Positions 54,990 to 64,000 of a stretch of DNA of 64,000 bases are shown here, one piece after another. The notes under the pieces are model-generated. The model ran no database searches, was not told where the DNA came from, and worked only from the letters and a program-made list of their open reading frames with translations. Origin of the DNA: Ectobius pallidus (Eukaryota; Arthropoda; Insecta; Blattodea; Ectobiidae); NCBI GenBank assembly GCA_964059195.1, contig CAXKWD010000007.1:868001-932000 (forward strand), written 5' to 3'. The number at the start of each line of letters is the position of its first letter. Position 1 is the first letter of the stretch. A program made the position numbers and the translations under genes.

Positions 54990-57690
54990 GCAATGTTTTC
55001 CTTCCAGATAAGCAGAAGTGTTTACCGCCATTCATACGAGGGATGCGGCATAAGTTATGGCAACTATTATTTTCATTTTGAAAATTTTCGAACATTTTAA
55101 CATTTAGAAATATACAAATGGATGGGATGGGTAAGGAATGTATGTATAATGCAGATTAAGGGTACTAGATGTAGGATAATATACACGATCGCATGGTGCC
55201 ACTCTAATGTATTGCTTTAGTTGGAAGCATGAAAGCACACACACCCACTTTATCAACCCTCAAAGTTCGGTATGGATGGGCATTATTCCAAAAGTTTCCA
55301 CAGCTCCTTGTGGTATTCTATGGAATTTATCCCTCGGAAATTGACTATTTTGGCGTAACAATTCTGTTCAGCTATTGCCATATCCATTCTGCACGGTGGT
55401 TGACTCACAACTAAATTACCATCTCCTCTATTCGTATACCCATACATCACATTACTACCAGATGATTTCTCCATGTACTAGAGATGCCACACCCTCCCGT
55501 GACATTCATTGTCCATGTGGATATCTCAAAACATTTTTTTAAAATGTCTCAGCATTGGACTAGGGAAGCGATATGCTACCGTGAAAGGGAAGCCCAATAC
55601 GTTTCTGTAGGAAAAAGATGTCAGGGTTTAAAACGTTCAGAGCATATTTGCAGATCAATAACCACATATTATACTCTTTGAAAATTAAACTTTCAAAGGT
55701 AATAAAAACATAACATTTGAGCTAAAGTATAATTTGTTTTTCAGAATGCTTAGGATTTTAGTTGAATCCATTACAAACACTAAATTTATTTTCTAGACTG
55801 AAGGTTCGATTTTCCTGCCAGGGGACGTCAAAAAAACATATCAATAATGAATAGTCGGGATCTCTAATAATAATTCTTCCTTCATCTGTTGTACCTATGG
55901 GAAAGTAAACAGGTTGTAATTACTTTCCAGGGAGATTAAAAAATAGTGTGGGAGCATTGGCCGTCGTTCGCTGGAGTGGTATTTTTTCAGAATTGGTAAA
56001 TTTTCTTCCTGGGTCGGGACTGAGTATTATGATTTTTCTTCATTTCCATCGCGGAGGAGACAATGGTTAACCCATCCTGTCATATAAACAGATCGACGCG
56101 GAATGATCCAGTATCACAACTGTAGTCTAGTAGAGCAAAGAGTCTAATGTCCCATGCCTATGGTAGATGACACAGCGATCGGGTTGTAGGCCGGGTCCTA
56201 AAGGGATGTAGCGCCAAGGTGTTTCGTTATTTATGATTATTATTATTATTATTTCATTTTTATTATTATTACATTGCCACTACTTGCGATAACTATGAAC
56301 CAATGAAAATAGTCTGAAACAGGATTGTTGTATGAAACAAGACCCGTACATTTCCTAAATTAGTTTTTTCCTGGAGCAATTTGGCAGGGGAAATATGGAC
56401 CGAGGTTGAAAACCTGATGCTGGAGAGAAATATCTCCGGAAGCTGAAATTAATCTTACTTGTTAGCGTTATTTTTCTGCAATCTGGACTTAGGTAATTGG
56501 ATTCCTCCCCCACTCAGCTTACAAGTACGTCTTCGGTTCCTGTTTTAACACGTTTAACTTGCAAATTTTCTCCAGTGAGTCAAGTTCCCTTTTGATAAAT
56601 GGACTGTCAACATCACCCCTGTTCTTGTACGATGCCTTTAAAACCCATTAAATATTAGTTTGCTCTATTATGTCTACAAAGAACAAAGAATAAAATTAAA
56701 CAATTCAGAGAGAATACTGCAAATTACCATAACTGTTCATTCTTTCTCTGAATATTTCAATTACATGACGTTTTCCACTTTCGACAATAGAAAATTCATA
56801 AGGAAGATAAAAGAGTTTTAACTATTTTATGGGACTCGGAGGTTAATTTCCGCGCTTACCTGAACCCGCCATTTTTGAACTGGATATGGGAAATGCGAGG
56901 AGTTGATTTTTGCAAGTTAGTTAATATCTACCGTCTTCATTCAGCGTGATAAGAAAGAAGAGGCAATGTGAATGGAATCCCAATCTCTCATCCTTCATGT
57001 CACAATCACACAAAAGGAAATTAAATGTCTGAAAAATAAAAGAAGGGAAATGTTCATCTTCGCAGCCATCTGTATAATAAATAGATTTTCATCCTCTTTG
57101 GCGTGGCTTAAAAAAATCCTTTAATATAATTTAGACAGTCACAATTAATTTCCAGAGCATTCCATGAAGTTATTCCCTGTATTTTAATCTCCAATGGAGT
57201 GAGAACTTCTCTCAACGCAGGAAAAGAAAATTCTTGAATTTCCATATAGGCCTTCATAGAAAACCCACGGTATCAATTTACAAAGACATTAGATTAGTTC
57301 TTCTCCTTCATACTTGAGTCTGTGAACAACACGAAACTGGAGTGAAGCCGACTCTCTCCTGCTTCCTTAAACAAAGTAATGATTTCCTTCTTAAGGACGG
57401 TGTCTATTTTTACCATCACCTCAGGACTAAATTGAACTCCTTGCTCTTGTTGTAGAAACAACTTTTTTTTTCATTTGCTTTGTATTTCCCCCGGTCACCG
57501 ATTCCTGTGGATGCGTTTTCAGTTACCTGGGAAATCCGCTTCAAGTATGGATTATAGTGACATGTGGTGAAGTAGCCATGGTTCGGAGTCGGCGAGGTTA
57601 ATTCGTACCAGACAGTATTCCTAACATAAAACTGGGTTTCTCCACTAGGTAACATATCCAAGCGTGCCGTGATCAGGTGTAGGCACAGTT
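54990..57690. other. No gene seen; degenerate SINE-like stretch near 55.97-56.22 kb
   Basis: Mostly unrecognised AT-rich sequence. At about 55,970-56,220, GGTATTTTTTCAGAATTGG and TCCTGGGTCGGGACTGAGT followed by GATCGACGCGG resemble a decayed SINE of the 16.2-kb type. A short ATT microsatellite lies near 56,236-56,272. Confidence 0.4.
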
Positions 57691-57693
57691 ATA

Positions 57694-58312
57694 CAGGGTG
57701 TTAATGAATAACACCGAAATATTTTAACTGTGTATAGAGGGGACATAGACAAGCAACTTTTATTAGGAGATTTTTGCTCTATGGATTCAATTCTTCCTGT
57801 TATAACATAAAATCTCCCAAGGATATGCACGCCTCTGTCTTCTAATACTTGAAATGATGGGAAACAAAGGAACAGTGAATATTGTGTAGTGGTCGGGAAA
57901 ATTGTAAAAAATGACGATAGATATCTTGCAACATTGAGGGAAAAAAAAGACAAACGAAACATTTTTGTTAGGTCTGGAATTAGGAATAAAAACATAATGC
58001 AGTGGCGGGCAATCACGTGATTAGTCAGTAAATTTTGCAGATGATGAAAATTCTAAATTATGATATAGCTGTTGATGAATTATTAAGAATCAGGTTTTTA
58101 TCGATCGCTAAGAAGGCATGAAGTCAATTTAATCAATATTTTAACCCTATTTCGCTCCATTATTGACTTATGAGCACCAAATTTTAAGGACTTTAATGCC
58201 CTGTAGCATACACATTTTACGTCATAGAGCAAAAATGTCCTAATAAAAGTTGCTTGTCTATGTCCCCTCTATACACAGGTAAAATATTTCGGAGTTATTC
58301 ATTAACACCCTG
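57694..58312. mobile_element. Mariner-type MITE with 90-bp TIR
   Basis: The left end CAGGGTGTTAATGAATAAC and its complement at the right extend as an imperfect inverted repeat of about 90 bp (through TATAGAGGGGACATAGACAA and GCAACTTTTATTAGGA). TA borders both sides (57692-57693, 58313-58314). At 619 bp it has no transposase. Confidence 0.85.
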
Positions 58313-58940
58313 TATAAACACATGGAATTATGTCAAATGAGTGTATTTTGAGGTTACCGGAGCATATCTTAGACCAGGCATTTTTTCAGCGATGCGATCT
58401 CACAATCTAGATAATTAATTTTTTTTTGTGTACCCACCCTTACCCCCGGAGTGCCAAGCAATTAAGCCTAAACCTCCCGTCAAACCAAATTTTGGTAACC
58501 ATATGTGATGTGTGTATACCTATTGTGCCCTTATGTACATCCGTAGGGGATGTTGATGGCAAATACTGTTATTGTTGACATAAGTATTTACTGCTATAAT
58601 TCATGTGTTTCCTTAATAATACTAGGCGACTTGCCTATTCTATTACCTCGGAGCCTCGCCAATAATCAGCTCAACCAATAACACACAACAAACGAACTTT
58701 GTGGCAGGCTTGTGGAACAGTACTCCCAGGGTGTGAAGTCATTGCCCTATTTCCCCTCCCTTCGGGACCTCCAAAGCGTAGCGATTGGTCCAGTTGGGTA
58801 ACTGAACCCATTCTTTACATAGAATAGAGAGAGCCTGGAAAACAAACAATAAGATGTAAAATTTGAGGCTTTCCTGGCGAATCTTATGTAGAAAATCTTC
58901 TCGGGTTTGCAGCCAGGTGAGAAGTTTGTTGTGGTCCAAC

Positions 58941-58972
58941 GTTTCCGAGGCTGACGCTGCCTCCATCCTCAG
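58941..58972 (-). ncRNA. Hammerhead-like core in Penelope-like terminal repeat
   Basis: On the minus strand: CTGAGGA (58966-58972), stem II GAGGC/GCCTC (58959-58963 with 58947-58951), then GAAAC (58941-58945). It conforms to CUGANGA...GAAAC with a TG spacer and one extra G around stem II. Stem I and III partners were not found with confidence. Confidence 0.45.
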
Positions 58973-59097
58973 GGAATCTGAAGTGTCGAGTTTTAACATG
59001 TAAGGGATATAAATATATATATACCAACCCGTGTTGGGCGGAATCGACCAATCAGGGAGCAGCTGTTCTGTTTTCGGTCCTTTTCCGGGCCAAAATG

Positions 59098-59526
59098 TTA
59101 TTTTTTTCCTTTCAGGTCCTGAATGCATTTTTTCCAGGCCTGGTTGATAGTGAAACCTTCATCCCTGTTGAAGTTTGTGTCTTCCAGTCTAATTTCAATT
59201 GCCTCTCTGATGATCTGGTCCCAATAGCGTGTTGTCTTGGCGAGTACTGTTGTGTTTTTAAATTCTATTCTGTGACCCGGTCCAGAATTAATGGTGTGGT
59301 CTGCAACTGCTGATTTGTCCGGGTAGAAAAGTCTAATGCATCTCTCGTGTTCTTTGCAGCGCTGTTCAATTGTGCGTGAAGTCTGTCCGATGTAGGCTTT
59401 ACCGCATTCACACGGGATGCGATAAACACCCGGAGTTCTAAGTCCCATGTTGTCTTTCACTGGTCGTAGGACGTTCTTAAGGTAACGGAAACGTTGGACC
59501 ACAACAAACTTCTCACCTGGCTGCAA
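59098..59526 (-). pseudogene. Penelope-like GIY-YIG endonuclease domain (truncated ORF)
   Basis: The frame reads RYLKNVLRPVKDNMGLRTPG, VYRIPCECGKAYIGQTSR, IEQRCKEHERCIRL, ADHTINSGPGHRI and WDQIIREAIEI. VYRIPC and YIGQTSR carry the two Tyr residues, the Gly and the Arg of the GIY-YIG fold, and CECGK is the zinc-knuckle remnant common to Penelope-like proteins. The intact GVY...YIG spacing, unlike the 46.9-kb copy, and an uninterrupted frame suggest a younger insertion, but all of the RT is gone. The initial MQPGEKFVVVQR comes from the inverted terminal repeat, not the original protein. Confidence 0.88.
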
Positions 59527-60114
59527 ACCCGAGAAGATTTTCTACAAGCAATAAGATGTTTGTACATTTATAACACGCAAGAAACGAGTATACGTTCTGC
59601 CTCTACGAATTCAAGAGAAAGAAAGGCATGTTAATATTAAAACTATATTAATATTTAAAGCATCCATCCATCATAAAGTTCATTGAAAATACACGGTTCT
59701 GCGGTTCCATAATAAGAAACGCTGGCCACTAGACCACACAATACTAGCAATAAGAGATTTTATTAGCTCTGAATATATGTGTGTGGAGTTAGTACACTTT
59801 GCCTTTCTGTTGAATGTGTGTCCGAGCATTTCATCCGGAGTCCTGTAGATATGTCTTTTATGAATCCCGATGGAGTAGGCTATTATATGTAACGATCAGC
59901 CAACACCCAGAGAAGGTGAGGAGGTCATTGGAAGAAATGAGCAATACACGTTAGAGGGAGAGAGGACAGTTTGCTGTGTAAGGTCGTGTGAAATATTGAT
60001 TTTGTCTGCTGAAGACCCCAGAGATGTGAAACAACTAAAACTCCCTGGTCAATAGTGCTATAGAACACTACATAGTTCCTTTCTGCTGCTACTGTGAACC
60101 ACACACCTACCAAT

Positions 60115-60425
60115 TTTTTTTTTTTTTTTTTTTTACTAAACAAGGACATTGAGGGCCTCCTTGGATGAGTGATCAGCCCAATGCCGGGGCCATCTCCGAG
60201 ACAACACGAAACATAGGTCACACATAGATCACGCACTCAGGCACACATATTCACTCTGAACAAGGCGAGGATGGGATGACGATGATGACTGCCAGATGAT
60301 ATCCGGGGACCACAAGGGAATAAAGTTACACGACAATTATCTCTTAAGTGAGGAAAAACATCACCTAGGTAACTTCGTCCGATTAGGATTTGAACCTGTC
60401 GAGAGAGGAGCATCCGATTCCATGT
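60115..60425 (-). mobile_element. Diverged tRNA-derived SINE (52.9-kb family)
   Basis: Shares GGACATTGAGGGCCTCCTTG, GATGAGTGATCAGCCCAATG, CCGGGGCCATCTCCGAGAC and AACAAGGCGAGGATGG with the copy at 52,851-53,187. A 21-bp or so T-run at 60,114-60,134 marks its A-rich 3' tail on the minus strand. The B box is degenerate (GGTTCAAATCC). Confidence 0.8.
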
Positions 60426-60649
60426 ATGCACTTACACTATAAAACGAATTAAAAAATGATTCCTATGGTGTCATAATATTTTACATAACTACATACTAGA
60501 ATGTACGCTGAGTCCTTTAACTACAAAAATTTTAGTAAACAATAATAATAATAGCTCATGTAGCGTCAAATATTTTTGACCCCTCCCGTGCCCACTTGCC
60601 CACATATGGTGGCGTGCGATAATCGCAGACTGAATTAATTTTTATTAGT

Positions 60650-61470
60650 CTCTCTATATAAGAGGCTTTGTCCTGACTGACTGACATAATGACAGAGAAT
60701 CAACGTAGAGCCTAAACTATAACAGGTACAGACTTGGAATTTTGACAGTACCTTTGTTTCATAATGTAGGTGCTCACTAAGAAAGGATTTTGAAAAAAAT
60801 TGATTTTAAATGCCAAAAATCAAATGTTTTTGAGAATACTTAATCCCTTTTTACACAGAATTATCCAATCCAAATCACAGTTCACATGACAACAGTGTAT
60901 TGTTGCCAGTGGTTTCAGGTAGAAATAAATGAAACGGACTTTGACAAAATTCAGAAGCTATCGATATAATCCATGTTATAAATAAATATTAAAGAATTAA
61001 ATCCACGAAAATAATGCACAATGTGCATAACTTTCTCTACCCTGGACATAGAGAATACCATACGAGATATAGTAATATGTATATTATTTTTGGGGGGGGA
61101 GGGAAGTATGAAAGTGATATTGCATTTAGTTTTAATTTCATCCCCGAAACTGTTGTATGGTAACATGAGAGTGAGAAATAAAATATTCCTCATACACAAT
61201 ACAATTAAATGTTCCGGAATTTCTGTTTCTTCTTATTTCACTTCCTACCAGGCTTGGTGTGTAGAAGCGATGGGATGCAAAATTCTACATCCTCTAGAGC
61301 CATAAAAAGCTACATCAAACGTTTTACTGAGCGAATAGTTTGAATGTGATAAGTCGTTCTTCTTCATTTCAGATTTTAAATACCTACATATAATTTGAAA
61401 ATCGAAAGTCCTTCATAAGTTAATTTCCAATTACAAAATACAAAACCCGGGCCTTTTAAGCCAGTGAAAT
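60650..61470 (-). repeat. CCCGG repeat family, copy B (inverted)
   Basis: The minus strand begins ACTGGCTTAAAAGGCCCGGG and follows copy A (53.89 kb) for about 700 bp, then ends GTCAGTCAGTCAGGACAAAG and CCTCTTATATAGAGAG. A G-run at 61,093-61,100 differs from copy A. Confidence 0.7.
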
Positions 61471-61479
61471 ATAAATTAA

Positions 61480-63654
61480 GTATATAAATTAAGTATGATG
61501 GAGGAATAACATACTGAAAATTCACTTCCCGCCCGGTTATCGGCTTACTATAGCCATTTATTGTTCTCCATGATTTGCCCACTTATTGAATTATCTAAAT
61601 CTCGTGAATAATTGGCCTTGTGCCTGCTGATTTGTGTTAAACTCCTCACACCTCGATTCTGTTTACTCGCATTCCCTTCCTCCCATTACATTTTTAAGAG
61701 TTTGTAGGTCAGAGAAATGCACGCCTTTTGGTTTAGGCATTTTTCATTAAATGTCTTCTCGTAATAAATATTAATACGGAAATACATACATACACTAAAG
61801 TTTGAAGGTGGTTAATTTTCTTCATATAACATTCAGGAATAAAATACAAATAATAATCATGACGAAGTATTGTCATCTGTGGAAGGTATGATAGCTTCAA
61901 CTTTGTTACTTATAATGAACTGTAAAGGTTACACTTTTAGTTATTTTACAGATAATGTAAAATGAAATGAAATTAGAAGGTGAATGACGCACTGGAAAGA
62001 AACAAACTTCACTTACTTTCTTGTGCCCCACCTCAAAGTGACATCACTTACTTATTTACTGTGGAATATATATTACGTTACATATTTCTCGTAACCCATT
62101 GTCTCAATATTCGATATATTCATTAACCCTCTATAGAATAGAACTGTACCATTCGGAAAAACGTTTTCAGATTTTCTTGCTGCATGGACTACCTAAAGAA
62201 GCTGTAATCTTTGACTCAAGTTTCCTCTTTCTTCTCTTCAAAAGCGATAAAGTGGGATGTAATCAATACCATTACCATCATGGTGTCTGTGGGGGTGTAA
62301 TGTTCAGTCGATTGCACTCGAGGGCTTTAGTATTCAACTTTTGCAATTCACTAGCGATAGAAATATAGGGTGACTTAAACCGATCCATTTATTCATAAGT
62401 TATTTACAGATATGCAACTGAATACTTCTCTACCTACACTGTTTATAGGCCTTGTAGGAAGTGTGTAAAATCATAAATATATTATTTAAATTATCGTTAC
62501 CCCCATTTTCCTATCATTACGTATCCATCAAAGTTTTCTTCCCTTTGTATTTTTATTACTTTTATGGTTCACGAGATGATCAGCGCACTGCCAGATAGCT
62601 TGTGTCGCGAGGCATACATTTTATATGGACAGAATTTTTAAATTTTAAGTGTCCTCAGCTAACTGATGATACTTTAACTGTCGTCTTATTAAAAAATGTC
62701 CCATAGTTTAAAATTATCGTCTGAAAAACAATTATATAAAATCGCAATCGAACATTTCAAATACTATATCCTAAACGTAATGTGCCTTCAAAATCATGTG
62801 CAATAGGAGTGTAGACTATAGAAAGTGGCATCGTTTTTGACATCTGCTTTGAGAACGGTGAGTTAAAACGAAATAAATCGATGGTTTTTCGTTCAAAATG
62901 GCAACATTTAACAAATACAATTCTTAGTTATTGATACCGAAACATTGGCCTTTAGTTAACAACATAGTTAGACAAATAATTGCTTTAAAATATTATTTTG
63001 TATCGTATGTTGAGGGGAATAACTCTCTGTCTGTATAATTATGTTTCTCTAATGGGAAGCAAATTCAAAGCAACAAAACCGTTCTGAATATTTCCGTTGC
63101 TTCTGTTGTGCTTTGTTAATGTTAACTTGAGAAAAGCAGCTAAAAATATCTGCAGCCTATAAAAACAGTATCTCCATAAAACATGGTTTTTGAATTACAG
63201 TATTTCTGAATATTTTTTAATACTCATGTATAAACATTTAAATGCCATTTAAAAAATTGTTTCTTGAGTTATTTTTGTCACACTTCTCTGACAAAAGAAA
63301 ACCTTCTAGCAAATGTGTGATATGTTTATATATCTAGATGCATGATTAATAACAAAATAAAAAAAATTCATGGATCCATACACACTATTATTATCTGAAA
63401 ATCTTATCTTTATCTTCCTATCCCACATTCTTGTTCTTGTTGCTAAACCATGAAGGGACAGAGGCTCATGTGGTCAGAATACCACCTGAAGCGCATCAGT
63501 TGTCCTCACGAGGCGAGTGCACACTGTTCCAGACGAACCCCCAGAGTACCAGCAAATGTAGTTCACACTTCAGAAAAAAAGAAGGCAACAAGACATTTGA
63601 ACGCTTCTGTTCGTATAAATACCTAACAGTTCCTCTACTGTATCTTAATTCAAG
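61480..63654. other. No gene seen
   Basis: AT-rich sequence. The longest frames are under 95 codons and show no domain. No element is recognised. Confidence 0.5.

Positions 63655-63713
<59 letters not shown>
63655..63713. repeat. (AAT)n microsatellite
   Basis: About 19 uninterrupted AAT units. Adjacent sequence shows no identifiable LINE coding remnant. Confidence 0.98.
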
Positions 63714-63714
<1 letters not shown>

Positions 63715-64000
63715 TGCTTAAAATTCTTTAAAATAGGAAAAAAGAGAAAAATTGTTTAATGTAGAAGGTCATACGTGTCCAAATGAGAGCTGAGAAATAT
63801 TCATGGGAAACAAACTTTATAAGGAATGTCGATGTTAAGTAGCATGGGATAAAAGCCTTTTCACACAGACCCTTCTATTTATCTTGAATCACTGCTTTCG
63901 TGCTTGTAATAGTAAAAGAATGTTCTAAAGACAGCTTAGAATGAATGGGTAAGCAGGGCATTTAGATCAATGTGTTTCCATGGTATTTAGGCCAATATGT

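Larger units (their letters stand above)
58847..59559 (-). mobile_element. Minimal Penelope-like element with inverted ends and TSD
   Basis: The direct repeat CAATAAGATGT at 58847-58857 and 59549-59559 marks the insertion (58858-59548). On the minus strand it begins with an inverted copy (59487-59546) of a 60-bp terminal segment also present near the 3' end (58890-58950). It then runs into the GIY-YIG endonuclease end of the ORF and a 3' UTR with a hammerhead-like core. The RT is absent. 5' truncation joined to an inverted terminal fragment is a known style for Penelope-like copies. Confidence 0.88.

Overview
The window looks like intergenic or intronic DNA from a large, AT-rich, repeat-laden arthropod genome, probably a polyneopteran-type insect such as a cockroach or relative. 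The evidence is indirect: tRNA-derived SINEs of several families, CR1/Jockey-type LINEs ending in (AAT)n, Penelope-like elements, pogo, hAT and mariner DNA transposons, very long AAT microsatellites, and an abundant palindromic word TAGGCCTA. I found no convincing host protein-coding exon, rRNA or functional tRNA gene. The species is an inference that the sequence cannot settle.

Layout. 0.3-1.4 kb: a terminal-inverted-repeat (TIR) element followed by a minus-strand SINE. 4.1-4.9 kb: a perfect AAT array of about 816 bp. 5.1-5.5 kb: decayed LINE tail. 6.2-10.4 kb: three TA-flanked DNA transposon derivatives, one keeping both ends of a pogo-type transposase. 10.5-17.2 kb: three full SINEs with target-site duplications (TSDs). 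17.5-19.3 kb: a rearranged mariner-like element with a LINE in it. 19.7-25.95 kb: a pogo/Tigger element containing a LINE, which in turn contains a solo LTR. 26.6-26.9 kb: a 322-bp perfect palindrome made of Penelope-type terminal sequence. 29.1-30.4 kb: repeat fragments and a MITE. 33.6-34.4 kb: another MITE.

The best-preserved gene set is a complete Ty3/gypsy retrotransposon at 34,549-45,650. It has two apparently identical 3,019-bp LTRs, a gag ORF (SAP-like N-terminus, capsid region, two zinc knuckles) and a pol ORF (protease, RT, RNase H, integrase). Gag and pol lie in one reading frame, separated by a single UGA followed by CAA UUA, which is the context of tobamovirus-type stop-codon readthrough. 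There is no env.

Right of it lie a frameshifted Penelope-like element (46.1-47.4 kb), a PIF/Harbinger-type MITE, a tandem pair of a 'CCCGCGG' repeat, a decayed R2-like LINE tail, a complete hAT element with an exact 8-bp TSD (51,142-53,769) that carries a broken transposase, two SINEs and arrays of palindromic TTAATTG motifs, an inverted pair of a second 'CCCGG' repeat, a mariner-type MITE, and a minimal Penelope-like element with inverted ends (58.9-59.5 kb).

Most interesting: the UGA-CAA-UUA gag/pol junction; three independent Penelope-type sequences that each carry a hammerhead-like core (CUGANGA...GAAA); the loopless palindrome with its own 12-bp TSD; the hAT subterminal arrays; and the DNA transposon > LINE > LTR nest, in which removing the LTR restores the LINE reading frame.
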